DNA from: Dyadobacter sp. MSC1_007
GTDB taxonomy: Bacteria > Bacteroidota > Bacteroidia > Cytophagales > Spirosomataceae
DNA: 64,000 nt
Direction of reading: 5' to 3'
Assembly (NCBI RefSeq): GCF_023667495.1
Contig: NZ_JAMOZL010000002.1
Location: forward strand, 496,001 to 560,000
Every line of letters starts with the position of its first letter. Position 1 is the first letter of the stretch. The position numbers and the translations under genes were made by a program. The notes beneath the pieces were generated by a model. It was not told the origin of the DNA, did no database searches, and worked only from the letters and a program-made list of their open reading frames with translations. Shown here piece after piece: positions 17,330 to 26,068 of this stretch.

Positions 17330-17955
17330 GTTTTATCACCGCATATTGCAGCTTAACGGAAGACGTTTGCTCGGTGAACGGAACAGCGATCATTGGTCGT
17401 GACCATGCGTCCGCCGATTCCTGGTTCAAGCAGATTTATAAGCAGCAGGAACTGGCATATCCGAAGTTTTATAAAATGGATATGCTTTCGCAGGCCGGTT
17501 TTCTAGCTTCCGAGCTGATCAAACGGGCCATTCCGACGCTGACAGCCGCATACAACGATGATGAGATTGCATTGGTGTTTGCGAACAGGTCGTCGAGTGC
17601 GGAAACGGATCAGCGGTTTATAAATTCCTATGAGCATAATGGAGCGCCAAGCCCGTCGCTGTTCGTATATACTTTGCCCAATATCGTGCTGGGGGAAATA
17701 GCTATTCTCAACAAATGGTACGGTGAGAATATGTTTGCTGTTTTGCCTAAATTCGCACCTGATTTTTATCTCGATTACCTGCAAATCCTGCATGCTGCCG
17801 GTTCCAAGGCCATACTTTGCGGATGGCTGGAAGTAACGCAAACCCAAACGGAGGTCCTGCTTTTTATGGTAGAGGAAAAAGGGACGGGAATAATGGAATG
17901 CAGCAAGCAAAACCTTGCGGAGCTTTGGCACGCCTCTTTTCCGGCAGCAAAATAG
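17326..17955 (+). CDS. Half-length ketosynthase-like protein, no catalytic cysteine
   Basis: This 209-residue protein has no full ketosynthase motif set. However, the stretch PSLFVYTLPNIVLGEIAIL lines up with FVQSTPNAVAGNLAL of the gene at 2726 and FIQSTHNTMAGQVSL of the gene at 19429. It is therefore probably a truncated N-terminal-like ketosynthase fold that lacks the C-terminal half and the catalytic cysteine. Such small proteins recur in flexirubin clusters. A structural or regulatory subunit of the ketosynthase encoded by the overlapping upstream gene is the most economical reading. No enzyme activity is claimed. Confidence 0.65.
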   Translation: MSFITAYCSLTEDVCSVNGTAIIGRDHASADSWFKQIYKQQELAYPKFYKMDMLSQAGFLASELIKRAIPTLTAAYNDDEIALVFANRSSSAETDQRFINSYEHNGAPSPSLFVYTLPNIVLGEIAILNKWYGENMFAVLPKFAPDFYLDYLQILHAAGSKAILCGWLEVTQTQTEVLLFMVEEKGTGIMECSKQNLAELWHASFPAAK

Positions 17956-17979
17956 TTTACGCTCAACTTTAACAAATCA

Positions 17980-18240
17980 ATGGGTAGCTTAAAAGAAGAC
18001 CTTAAAAGACAAATTATCGAACAACTCAATCTGGAAGAAGTTTCGGTGGAGGATATTGCCGACGACGCACTGCTTTTCAACGACGAAGGGCTTGGACTGG
18101 ACTCCATCGACGCGCTGGAACTGATCGTGTTGCTCGAAAAATACCACGGCATCCAGCTCACCAATCCGGAAGAAGGGAAAGAAGCATTCCGGTCGATCGA
18201 TACGATGGCCGAATATATCCGCAAAAGAAAAGCCGACTAA
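17980..18240 (+). CDS. Acyl carrier protein 2 of the pigment cluster
   Basis: This 86-residue ACP has the phosphopantetheine serine S42 in GLGLDSIDALELIV, a motif variant typical of type II polyketide-like ACPs in aryl-polyene clusters. It differs clearly from ACP 1 (DLDSLDYVDL), so the two probably serve different stages, for example starter loading and chain extension. It lies 24 bases after the half-length ketosynthase-like gene and 11 bases before another ketosynthase. The ATG follows AACAAATCA, an A-rich leader usual in this phylum. Confidence 0.92.
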   Translation: MGSLKEDLKRQIIEQLNLEEVSVEDIADDALLFNDEGLGLDSIDALELIVLLEKYHGIQLTNPEEGKEAFRSIDTMAEYIRKRKAD

Positions 18241-18251
18241 CAATCAACTGA

Positions 18252-19436
18252 ATGGGCGTCCGAGTAACCGGTATTGGCATTGTTTCAGCGATAGGTCTGA
18301 CTGTCGGAGAGAACCTGCGTGCATTGCGTGAGGGCAAATCCGGAATTGGTCCGGTGCGTTACCTAGAAGGTGCTAAGGCATCGCTGGCCGGAGAAGTGAA
18401 GATGTCGAACAGCGAACTTGCCGATGAATTGGGCCTGGCCGCTGGGCCTGTTTCACGAACATCACTGCTGGGGTTGAAGGCCGCGCGGGAAGCCTGGGGC
18501 GACAATAAACGCTCGGGCGTAATCCGTACCGGCATTATTTCGGCAACTTCGGTGGGCGGGATGGACCGCAGTGAGGTTTTTTATCAAGATTACCTCAATA
18601 AAACAAATCCGGATTACGACCTGCTCAAAACCCATGACAGCGGCTCGACTACTGAAAGGATCGCAGCTGAACTAGGTATTTCAGGATATATTAATACCCT
18701 TTCGACTGCCTGCTCATCGGGCGCAAATGCCATTATGCTCGGTGCGCGTCTGATCCTGCAAGGCAAGCTCGACCGCGTGCTCGTAGGCGGGTCGGATGCA
18801 TTGGCAAGGTTTACAATTGACGGCTTCCGGTCATTGATGATCTATGACGACCAATGGTGCAGGCCATTCGATGAATCCCGGAGCGGGCTTAATCTGGGCG
18901 AGGGGGCCGCTTTTTTGCTGCTTGAGAATACCAAAAGCTTTGCATTGACAGGCAACCGTACCTTATGCGAAGTGAGCGGCTGGGCCAATGCGGCGGATGC
19001 CTACCATCAGACCGCATCGTCGCCGGAGGGCAAAGGTGCCACCATGGCGATCGAAAATGCGATTGAGAAATCGGGACTGAATATTAATGACATCTCCTAT
19101 GTGAATGCGCACGGGACAGGGACAAAAAATAATGACCTATCTGAATCGGTGGCGTTGAAAAATGTATTTGGAAACCGTATACCGCCATTCAGCTCTACCA
19201 AAGCATTTACCGGCCATACTTTGGCTGCGGCGGGCGCAATTGAGGCCGTTTTTTCAGTGCTTTCGATCCAAAACAACCTCATTTACCCAAACCTGAATTA
19301 CAAGACAGCCATAGAGGAGACCGGATTGGTGCCGGTTACCCGCCTTGAATCCGGTAATGTCGTGAATGCGGTGCTCTCCAATTCCTTTGGTTTTGGAGGA
19401 AATAATTCATCACTGGTCTTTACCCGCCATGAATAA
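18252..19436 (+). CDS. Beta-ketoacyl-ACP synthase II-like, catalytic
   Basis: This 394-residue ketosynthase has complete catalytic residues: C154 in STACSSGANAI, H287 in VNAHGTGTKNND, K317 and H322 in STKAFTGHTLAAAG, and the C-terminal GFGGNNSSLVF. It is the best candidate to form a heterodimer with the cysteine-less protein encoded by the next gene, whose start overlaps this stop by 8 bases. In aryl-polyene synthesis such a ketosynthase/chain-length-factor pair is established (ApeO-ApeC in E. coli). The assignment here rests on gene order and motifs. Confidence 0.92.
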   Translation: MGVRVTGIGIVSAIGLTVGENLRALREGKSGIGPVRYLEGAKASLAGEVKMSNSELADELGLAAGPVSRTSLLGLKAAREAWGDNKRSGVIRTGIISATSVGGMDRSEVFYQDYLNKTNPDYDLLKTHDSGSTTERIAAELGISGYINTLSTACSSGANAIMLGARLILQGKLDRVLVGGSDALARFTIDGFRSLMIYDDQWCRPFDESRSGLNLGEGAAFLLLENTKSFALTGNRTLCEVSGWANAADAYHQTASSPEGKGATMAIENAIEKSGLNINDISYVNAHGTGTKNNDLSESVALKNVFGNRIPPFSSTKAFTGHTLAAAGAIEAVFSVLSIQNNLIYPNLNYKTAIEETGLVPVTRLESGNVVNAVLSNSFGFGGNNSSLVFTRHE

Positions 19437-20361
19437 ACCCGAGTTTTACATCTCCGCGGCATCGACGATCTCACATTTGCCGACCTTTAAAAACGTGGGA
19501 TTCTCGTCGGTTATCGGGCCGCTTGAAGCCAACTCTGTATTAATCACCCCGGATTATAAAGGTTATATCGAAGCAGGCCTGCTGCGGAGGATGAGCAAGA
19601 TCCTTCGGATGTCGGTCGCCTGTGCCAACGATTGTCTTGAACAAGCGGGAGTTGAACAGCCCGACGCGATCGTGGTCGGAACGGGATTGGGATGCTTGCA
19701 GGATACCGAGAAGTTTCTCAATACTTCGCAGACCATCGAGGGACTGCTGCCGCCGACTGCTTTTATTCAATCTACACACAATACCATGGCCGGCCAGGTT
19801 TCGCTGACGATCGGCAACCATGGCTACAATATGACACACACGCAGAATACTTTATCGTTCGAGCATGCGATGCTGGACGCAATGATGCTTTTGCAGGAAG
19901 GCGACAGTCACATCCTCGTAGGGGCAGCGGATGAATATATTGAAATACTAACTGAGATCATGGCGCAATTGGCGCCTGGCCAGGACGGCCCTATGACTTC
20001 CGGATCATCCTTTTTTGTGTTATCAAAGGAAAGGAATGAGCAGGCGCTGGCGGTGGTGAAGGATGTAGCCACGATAGGGCTCGTGGAAGATGTGCAGCAG
20101 AATGTAGGTGATTTCATGGCGGATAATGCATTGACTATCGAAGATCTGGATCTGATTCTGTATGCCGGCAAGGACAATTTCCCGGGAAACGCGGTGGATT
20201 ATCTCGCATTGTCGGGCATTTATTCCACGGCATCAGCATTCGCATTGCATTATGCAGTCGATGTTTTTCAAACTGATAAAAAGATTAGTAATGTACTGAT
20301 CTGTAATTCATTACGAAAAAGTAACCTCGGGCTTATGCTCGTTCGAGCCGTTGAAGCATAA
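19429..20361 (+). CDS. Cysteine-less ketosynthase-like protein, probable chain length factor
   Basis: The start ATG at 19429 gives 310 residues beginning MNKPEFYISAASTISH. An upstream in-frame ATG at 19366 lies inside the preceding gene and adds residues unlike the family. The segments FIQSTHNTMAG and NMTHTQNTLSFEHAMLD align with the paralogue at 2726, and the active-site region has no cysteine. This is the expected state of a chain length factor, which sets chain length but does not condense. The overlap with the active ketosynthase at 18252 supports a heterodimer. Its stop codon lies inside the first codons of the next gene. Confidence 0.82.
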   Translation: MNKPEFYISAASTISHLPTFKNVGFSSVIGPLEANSVLITPDYKGYIEAGLLRRMSKILRMSVACANDCLEQAGVEQPDAIVVGTGLGCLQDTEKFLNTSQTIEGLLPPTAFIQSTHNTMAGQVSLTIGNHGYNMTHTQNTLSFEHAMLDAMMLLQEGDSHILVGAADEYIEILTEIMAQLAPGQDGPMTSGSSFFVLSKERNEQALAVVKDVATIGLVEDVQQNVGDFMADNALTIEDLDLILYAGKDNFPGNAVDYLALSGIYSTASAFALHYAVDVFQTDKKISNVLICNSLRKSNLGLMLVRAVEA

Positions 20362-21121
20362 CATTTTTACGTTCATTTGCATTACCGCATTTGCGTTGTG
20401 CTCCATTATTTTTTGGGAGACAGGATACGTGTGGCTGGTGTTGACGGCGATCGCGTTGTTGTATTTTGGTGTTACTGCTTACGGCTCTTATCAGATTCAG
20501 GCCAATTATTTTCTGAAGTCGATTAATAAGGGTAAAACAAAAGCCATCGCGCTCACTTTCGACGATGGCCCTGATCCTGAAACCACCCCTGCAATTCTTG
20601 ATACTTTACTCGAAAAGAAGGTAAAAGCTACGTTTTTTGTGATCGGAAAAAAGGCCGTAAACCATCCTGAACTGCTGCAAAGGATTGTAGACGAGGGGCA
20701 TACCATTGGCAACCATTCATATAGTCATCATTATCTGATCGGGTTTTTTTCAAAACAAAAACTAAAAAGTGACCTGACGCAATGCAGCGATGCGATCAGT
20801 GATATTACTGGTAAAAAACCGCTGTTCTTCCGGCCGCCATTCGGGGTTACCAACCCGCGTTATGCGACGGTACTTGGCACATTGGGCATGCACTCAATCG
20901 GTTGGTCGCTGCGGAGCCTCGACACGCGGGCAAAAAACAAATATCAGCTTATTAACAAGATCATTTCGACGATAAAGACCCGGGACATCGTTCTACTTCA
21001 CGACCATCTCCGCATTACCGCCGACTCGCTCGGGGACATTATTTCGCATTGCCTTGAAATGGGTATCAAAATAGAAACACTCCCCCGGCTGATCGGAAAA
21101 GAACCTTATGAACAGCATTAA
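20351..21121 (+). CDS. Membrane-anchored polysaccharide deacetylase (NodB fold), TTG start
   Basis: The 256-residue product has two hydrophobic segments at about residues 5-22 and 26-45, then a NodB domain. Metal ligands are D71/D72 in LTFDDGPDP and H122 and H126 in GNHSYSHH. The arginine-containing FRPPFG motif follows. NodB enzymes remove acetyl groups from polysaccharides or related amides. No ATG occurs near the N terminus, so translation probably begins at TTG 20351, overlapping the previous stop by 11 bases. Deacetylases of this type recur in flexirubin clusters, but their pigment-related substrate is unknown to me. Confidence 0.85.
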   Translation: MKHNIFTFICITAFALCSIIFWETGYVWLVLTAIALLYFGVTAYGSYQIQANYFLKSINKGKTKAIALTFDDGPDPETTPAILDTLLEKKVKATFFVIGKKAVNHPELLQRIVDEGHTIGNHSYSHHYLIGFFSKQKLKSDLTQCSDAISDITGKKPLFFRPPFGVTNPRYATVLGTLGMHSIGWSLRSLDTRAKNKYQLINKIISTIKTRDIVLLHDHLRITADSLGDIISHCLEMGIKIETLPRLIGKEPYEQH

Positions 21122-21740
21122 AATACTTATCCTGGCCGTATTCAGCATAATTGGCGGAAATGCGTTCGCGCAATCCTTCAAACCCGCTGCACATCCCGAG
21201 AAAATCCTGGCCGATTTGCGGAAGGTATCGCAGTCGACGAGCTCAATACAGGCTTCATTTACTGAGGAGAAATTTCTGGCGGTTTTGAAGGAGCCAGAGA
21301 AATCGTCCGGCGTATTCTTTTATCAACAAAAAGATAAAATGCGCTGGGAGCAAAAAACGCCTGCCAAATATGTGATCTTGATTAATGGCGATAAATTACG
21401 GATTCAGGAAGGCGGAAAAGAGAAAAACGTCGGTCAGGCTGGCCGGATGGCAGCGCAGATTAAAGAACTGATGATCGGATTAGTTAATGGTGATTTCCAG
21501 CAAAATAAGGGTTTTTCGCTGGCCTGTATGGAAAGCGACGACCATTACCAGATCTTGCTCACTCCGGTTAACAGACGATTGAAGAATGTTTATTCCAAAA
21601 TTTCACTGGTTTTCCTGAAAAGCACGCTGCGTTTGAAAGAACTGTCTTTCTTTGAAAAAGGAGGGGACAAGAGTATGATGAAGTTCCAGCAGGAAAAGTT
21701 TAACCAGCCCATCAGCGAAAATCTATTTCAAAATCTGTAA
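21108..21740 (+). CDS. LolA-like outer-membrane lipoprotein carrier protein
   Basis: This 210-residue protein has a cleavable signal peptide (MNSIKILILAVFSIIGGNAFA) and a LolA-like fold with the segments SSIQASFTEEKFLAVLKEP and MRWEQKTPAKYVI. LolA carries lipoproteins across the periplasm. Cluster-borne LolA homologues are thought to shuttle the hydrophobic polyene lipid from the inner membrane exporter to the outer membrane. It starts 14 bases before the deacetylase stop. The MMPL exporter domain encoded at 6605-10438 is the obvious partner. Confidence 0.85.
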   Translation: MNSIKILILAVFSIIGGNAFAQSFKPAAHPEKILADLRKVSQSTSSIQASFTEEKFLAVLKEPEKSSGVFFYQQKDKMRWEQKTPAKYVILINGDKLRIQEGGKEKNVGQAGRMAAQIKELMIGLVNGDFQQNKGFSLACMESDDHYQILLTPVNRRLKNVYSKISLVFLKSTLRLKELSFFEKGGDKSMMKFQQEKFNQPISENLFQNL

Positions 21741-21750
21741 CAGCCCGGCA

Positions 21751-22107
21751 ATGTCTCTCGACGATCTTTATTCAATTGATATAATAAATACGGACGCTGA
21801 AAAAGTGGTTGCCACCATTAATATCGATGCTGCGCATCCTGTTTTTGAAGGGCATTTCCCCGGATCGCCGGTGCTTCCGGGAGTGGTCCAGCTGGAAATG
21901 GTGAAAAAGGTGATGGAAAAGCATTTGGACAGGGCATTGTCTATGGCGGAAATGAGCACATGTAAGTTCCTGGAAGTTCTTAATCCAACTGCAACGCCTG
22001 CATTGACCATTGAGATCAAGTACAAACAGTCGAATTTACTCGAACTGACTGCCTCAGGAACATCCGGGGCAACAACTTTTTTCAAAGCCAGAGCGAGTTA
22101 CCGCTAA
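21751..22107 (+). CDS. FabZ-like 3-hydroxyacyl-ACP dehydratase (ApeI-like)
   Basis: This 118-residue single hot-dog protein has the FabZ signature FEGHFPGSPVLPGVVQLEM, with catalytic H35 and E49 spaced 14 residues apart as in FabZ. It lacks part of the usual C-terminal FabZ sequence, so it is short for the family (about 145). In aryl-polyene synthesis the ApeI-type subunit pairs with an ApeP-type subunit, which fits the protein encoded at 15399. It begins 10 bases after the LolA-like gene and is followed after 23 bases by the glycosyltransferase. Confidence 0.88.
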   Translation: MSLDDLYSIDIINTDAEKVVATINIDAAHPVFEGHFPGSPVLPGVVQLEMVKKVMEKHLDRALSMAEMSTCKFLEVLNPTATPALTIEIKYKQSNLLELTASGTSGATTFFKARASYR

Positions 22108-22130
22108 ACCTACCGAACCGACAACATTCT

Positions 22131-23300
22131 ATGCTGCTTTCTGATATCCAATGCTGCGTGATCATCCCAACTTATAACAACCGGAACACGCTTCGCAGGG
22201 TAATCGACGGCGTTTTTAAATATGCGTCGGGGCAGGAGGTGATTGTGATCAACGATGGATCTACGGACGATACCCGCGAAATTCTCGATTCATACGGACC
22301 CAGGATTCGCGTGTTGCATAATCCGGGCAACCGTGGAAAAGGCTATTCGCTGCGCACGGGCTTTGAAGAGGCGTTGAACCTGGGGTTTAAAAATGCCATC
22401 AGCATCGATTCCGATGGCCAGCATCTGCCCTCCGATATTCCGCTTTTCATCGAAACGGCGGCGCAAAATCCGGGTGCATTGCTGATGGGATCGCGCAATA
22501 TGGAGCAGGACGGTGTTCCGGGTAAGAGTTCTTTTGGTAATAAATTTTCCAATTTCTGGTTCAAGCTCGAAACCGGCCTCACCTTGCCCGACACGCAAAC
22601 GGGCTTCCGACTTTACCCGCTCGAACCGCTGAAAAAGATCACACTTTTTACAACGAAATTCGAAACCGAGATCGAGGTAATTGTGAAATTGGCCTGGAAC
22701 GATGTGCCTATTCTTCCAATTAACATTCAGGTTATTTATGACAAGGATGAGCGCGTGACCCATTTCAGGCCATTCAGGGATTTTACACGCATCAGCATCC
22801 TCAACACCTGGCTGGTTACACTTACATTGCTATACTATCTCCCCAGACGGCTTTTCAGGCAGATCAGGAAAAAGGGCCTCTGGAAGATCATTCGCGAAGA
22901 GGCAGTTAAGGAAGAAGAAAGCAATTTTAGCAAGGCAAAATCCATCGGTTTTGGCTTTTTTATGGGCATAGTGCCGATCTGGGGATTCCAGTTGCTGGTC
23001 GGGATACCGTTGTCTATTTATTTCAGGATGAACAAAGTACTGTTCCTGGCTGCGGCCAATATCAGTATTCCGCCAGCTATCCCATTCATCATTTATGCGA
23101 GCTACCAGTTCGGCGGATTGTTTTATCAGAACGGCGCGCAGATCACGTCGGTTGAAAACCTGACCCTGGAATCGATACATGTTAATTTTGTACAATATTT
23201 TTTAGGAGGAACTTTGCTCGCGGTGGTCGTGGGTTTGGTTGGCTTTTTCCTGAGTTACCTGCTTCTTTCCATCCTGCGGCCAGGTCGCAGCGCCGGGTAA
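22131..23300 (+). CDS. Glycosyltransferase family 2 with C-terminal DUF2062 membrane domain
   Basis: The N-terminal part of this 389-residue protein is a GT2 domain with VIIPTYNN (10-17), INDGSTDD (39-46) and SIDSDGQH. The DPM1-like segment DTQTGFRLYP follows. Residues from about 255 to the end carry DUF2062 with several membrane segments (FGFFMGIVPIWGFQLLVGIP). It probably transfers a sugar to a lipid or to the polyene head group at the inner membrane. GT2-DUF2062 fusions are typical of this cluster type. It is the last gene of the rightward operon, and the following 282-base gap isolates the cluster from hppA. Confidence 0.88.
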   Translation: MLLSDIQCCVIIPTYNNRNTLRRVIDGVFKYASGQEVIVINDGSTDDTREILDSYGPRIRVLHNPGNRGKGYSLRTGFEEALNLGFKNAISIDSDGQHLPSDIPLFIETAAQNPGALLMGSRNMEQDGVPGKSSFGNKFSNFWFKLETGLTLPDTQTGFRLYPLEPLKKITLFTTKFETEIEVIVKLAWNDVPILPINIQVIYDKDERVTHFRPFRDFTRISILNTWLVTLTLLYYLPRRLFRQIRKKGLWKIIREEAVKEEESNFSKAKSIGFGFFMGIVPIWGFQLLVGIPLSIYFRMNKVLFLAAANISIPPAIPFIIYASYQFGGLFYQNGAQITSVENLTLESIHVNFVQYFLGGTLLAVVVGLVGFFLSYLLLSILRPGRSAG

Positions 23301-23582
23301 TTTTCTACTATTTGCCATTTATTTCACGGATTCTGCCAATTTATTCGTCTTAAAGTCATAAAATTGGGCCTTTGTATCGCTGAGTGTAACGGTTGTTGTT
23401 ACGTTATGAACGCCAGAACGTTATTGTTCCGTTAGCCTGTTTGACACTCCAAATACTCTCCGAATCTTCCTAAAATCTATACGAATTGCTCAAAAATAAG
23501 GGTTTTGCAATTTTGTTATGAGGTGCCATTCTCTATATTTACGGGAATTATAGACCATTTAACCAAAATAATTGTACAGAGC
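23301..23582. other. Intergenic region between pigment cluster and hppA
   Basis: These 282 bases hold no convincing gene. An imperfect dyad lies at 23387-23434 with outer arms TAACGG and CCGTTA and partly matching interior. It could be a weak terminator or leader structure, but no U-tract follows. The hppA promoter lies at the right end. Confidence 0.4.
23512..23541 (+). promoter_or_regulatory. Probable hppA promoter
   Basis: TTTG at 23512-23515 is followed after 18 bases by TATATTTA at 23534-23541, which matches seven of eight positions of TAnnTTTG. The hppA ATG at 23583 is 41 bases further on. Confidence 0.5.
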
Positions 23583-25814
23583 ATGAGTATCATTACCTAT
23601 TTAGTGCCGGCATTAGGCCTTATTGGCTTGCTGGTTATGTTCTTCAAAAGGGGCTGGGTTGTCCGGCAGGATGCAGGGAATCCTGAAATGAAAACGATCT
23701 CGGATGCCATTGCGGATGGCGCCCTTGCCTTTCTGAAAGCCGAATGGCGTGTACTTATAGTCTTTGGTTTGATAGTCAGTGTTTTATTGGGTTATTCAGG
23801 CACGCTGGTTGAGAATTCCAGCGCTTTTATTGGTATTTCATTCCTGGTTGGTGCATTTATTTCAGCATTTGCAGGCTATATCGGGATGAATATCGCTACC
23901 AAATCCAATGTGCGCACAACACAAGCAGCGCGTACGAGCCTCACAAAAGCATTGGAAGTGTCGTTTACCGGTGGTTCCGTAATGGGAATCGGCGTGGCGA
24001 GCCTTGCAGTGATCGGTCTGGGCGGATTGTTTATCATCCTCTATTCGATGTTCGTAGGCGATAGCGGCGATGTAAATGGATTGGCGATGGAAAAAGTATT
24101 GGAAGTCCTTGCCGGATTTTCACTCGGCGCTGAATCGATCGCGTTGTTTGCACGTGTAGGAGGAGGGATTTATACCAAGGCGGCCGACGTTGGCGCTGAC
24201 TTAGTAGGTAAAGTGGAAGCCGGAATTCCGGAAGATGATCCTCGTAACCCGGCGACAATTGCCGATAACGTGGGTGATAACGTAGGTGACGTGGCCGGAA
24301 TGGGCGCCGACCTTTTTGGGTCATATGTTGCGACAATATTGGCGACCATGGTTTTGGGCCGCGAGATTATAGCGCAGGGAACAGATAATTTCGGTGGCAT
24401 CGCCCCAATCCTGCTTCCAATGGTGATTGCCGGAGTAGGACTTATCGCTTCCATTATTGGTATGCTGCTCGTACGCGTTGCCGATGATAATGGGGATGTC
24501 CAGGGCGCGCTTAACCGCGGTAACTGGGGTTCTATCATCCTTGTGTTGATAGTGAGTTATCCGTTAACGATGTGGATGCTGCCGGAAGGCACATTAACGA
24601 TCCGTGGCGTCGATTTCACTGCTATGGATGTGTATTGGGCGATTTTGCTCGGTTCTATCGTAGGCGCGATTATGTCGATGGTAACTGAATACTACACGGC
24701 AATGGGTAAAAGACCGGTTCAATCTATTGTAAATCAGTCTTCTACGGGTCACGCGACTAACATTATCGGAGGTCTTTCAGTAGGTATGGAATCGACGGTG
24801 ATCCCGACGCTTGTACTTGCCGCCGGTATCTTCCTGAGCTATGAATTTGCAGGCCTTTACGGCGTAGCGATTGCCGCTGCCGGTATGATGGCAACTACGG
24901 CCATGCAGCTCGCGATCGATGCATTCGGTCCTATTGCGGATAATGCGGGTGGCATCGCCGAAATGGCGCATTTACCCGAAGAAGTTCGTGGCCGCACAGA
25001 CATTCTCGACGCGGTAGGAAACACCACCGCTGCTACCGGAAAAGGATTTGCAATTGCCTCGGCTGCACTTACCTCACTTGCATTGTTCGCTGCTTTCTGT
25101 GGCGTTGCAGGCATTAATTCAATTGATATTTATAAGGCTAATGTGCTGGCCGGCTTATTCGTCGGAGCGATGATACCGTTTATTTTCTCTTCATTGGCTA
25201 TCGCCGCAGTAGGCCGCGCTGCCATGAAAATGGTGGAAGAAGTACGCCGCCAGTTCCGCGAACTGCCTGGTATCATGGAAGGAACTACGAAACCGGAATA
25301 CGACAAATGCGTCGCTATTTCGACCGAAGCGTCGATCCGCGAAATGGTAGCACCGGGACTTATTGCATTGCTGGTTCCCGTGATCGTCGGCTTTTTGTTC
25401 GGGCCGGAAGTACTCGGCGGAACGCTGGCCGGTGTTACAGTTTCGGGTGTATTAATGGGTATCTTCCAAAACAATGCAGGCGGTGCATGGGATAACGCTA
25501 AGAAATCCTTCGAAAAAGGAGCGGTGATCAATGGCGAAACCTTCTACAAGAAATCAGAACCGCATAAAGCTGCTGTGACAGGTGATACCGTTGGTGATCC
25601 TTTCAAAGATACTTCCGGACCATCGATGAACATCCTCATTAAGCTGATGTCTATCGTCTCCCTCGTGATCGCGCCGCATATTGCCGTAAACGTAGTTGAA
25701 ACAGAAGCATTAAAGGCAAAGGAAGCGACAGTAGTAACCGTAGCGGCAACTCATTCAACCGGGCAAAGCGATCTTTCAGTGGCAAGCTATCCGCTGGAAA
25801 AGAAAAGTAAATAG
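23583..25814 (+). CDS. hppA: Membrane-bound ion-translocating pyrophosphatase
   Basis: The ATG at 23583 gives 743 residues and opens directly into the first membrane helix ([19 protein letters not shown]). An earlier in-frame start at 23505 would overlap the promoter region. Conserved pyrophosphate and Mg2+ binding motifs are present: [11 protein letters not shown] and [27 protein letters not shown] at 479-488 has alanine where K+-independent enzymes have lysine, so this is the K+-dependent type. It couples pyrophosphate hydrolysis to export of H+ or Na+, and the ion cannot be assigned with confidence here. It is monocistronic, followed by a strong terminator hairpin. Confidence 0.95.
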   Translation: MSIITYLVPALGLIGLLVMFFKRGWVVRQDAGNPEMKTISDAIADGALAFLKAEWRVLIVFGLIVSVLLGYSGTLVENSSAFIGISFLVGAFISAFAGYIGMNIATKSNVRTTQAARTSLTKALEVSFTGGSVMGIGVASLAVIGLGGLFIILYSMFVGDSGDVNGLAMEKVLEVLAGFSLGAESIALFARVGGGIYTKAADVGADLVGKVEAGIPEDDPRNPATIADNVGDNVGDVAGMGADLFGSYVATILATMVLGREIIAQGTDNFGGIAPILLPMVIAGVGLIASIIGMLLVRVADDNGDVQGALNRGNWGSIILVLIVSYPLTMWMLPEGTLTIRGVDFTAMDVYWAILLGSIVGAIMSMVTEYYTAMGKRPVQSIVNQSSTGHATNIIGGLSVGMESTVIPTLVLAAGIFLSYEFAGLYGVAIAAAGMMATTAMQLAIDAFGPIADNAGGIAEMAHLPEEVRGRTDILDAVGNTTAATGKGFAIASAALTSLALFAAFCGVAGINSIDIYKANVLAGLFVGAMIPFIFSSLAIAAVGRAAMKMVEEVRRQFRELPGIMEGTTKPEYDKCVAISTEASIREMVAPGLIALLVPVIVGFLFGPEVLGGTLAGVTVSGVLMGIFQNNAGGAWDNAKKSFEKGAVINGETFYKKSEPHKAAVTGDTVGDPFKDTSGPSMNILIKLMSIVSLVIAPHIAVNVVETEALKAKEATVVTVAATHSTGQSDLSVASYPLEKKSK

Positions 25815-25831
25815 GGATATTGGAACAATAT

Positions 25832-25867
25832 AAAAGACGCCTGGTGATTGTTCATCAGGCGTCTTTT
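25832..25867 (+). terminator. Rho-independent terminator after hppA
   Basis: Arms 25832-25843 (AAAAGACGCCTG) and 25856-25867 are perfect reverse complements, with four further inner pairs including one G-U and a 4-base loop. A T-run ends the right arm. The core 25839-25862 recurs exactly at 26987-27010. Confidence 0.88.
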
Positions 25868-25919
25868 TGTTGGTGGTTCACCAGCCCAAACAAAAGAGCT
25901 AAATGCATGTATCCATTCG

Positions 25920-25927
25920 TATATTTG
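25920..25927 (+). promoter_or_regulatory. TAnnTTTG promoter element before a very short open frame
   Basis: TATATTTG is a perfect -7 element. No TTTG is seen at the -33 distance. It lies 7 bases before the 24-codon frame at 25934 and about 140 bases before the lipoprotein gene at 26069, and could serve either. Confidence 0.35.
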
Positions 25928-25933
25928 TAGCCG

Positions 25934-26008
25934 ATGAACAGTTTACCAGATTACAGAGAAATTATGGTGAAAGGAAAACATGTTCTTACATGCAAGGGTG
26001 TGGACTGA
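25934..26008 (+). CDS. Possible 24-residue open frame or gene remnant
   Basis: An ATG at 25934 opens a frame of 24 codons plus TGA (MNSLPDYREIMVKGKH and 8 more residues). It lies just after a perfect -7 element. The composition is soluble and ordinary, with no signal peptide. It may be the surviving 5' end of a lost gene, a leader peptide for the lipoprotein gene, or chance. I do not recognise it. Confidence 0.2.
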   Translation: MNSLPDYREIMVKGKHVLTCKGVD

Positions 26009-26068
26009 TAGCGTGCAGGTTGCGGGTGCTGCCTGTGTTAAAAAAGAATTGAAATTTTGATTTATAGT

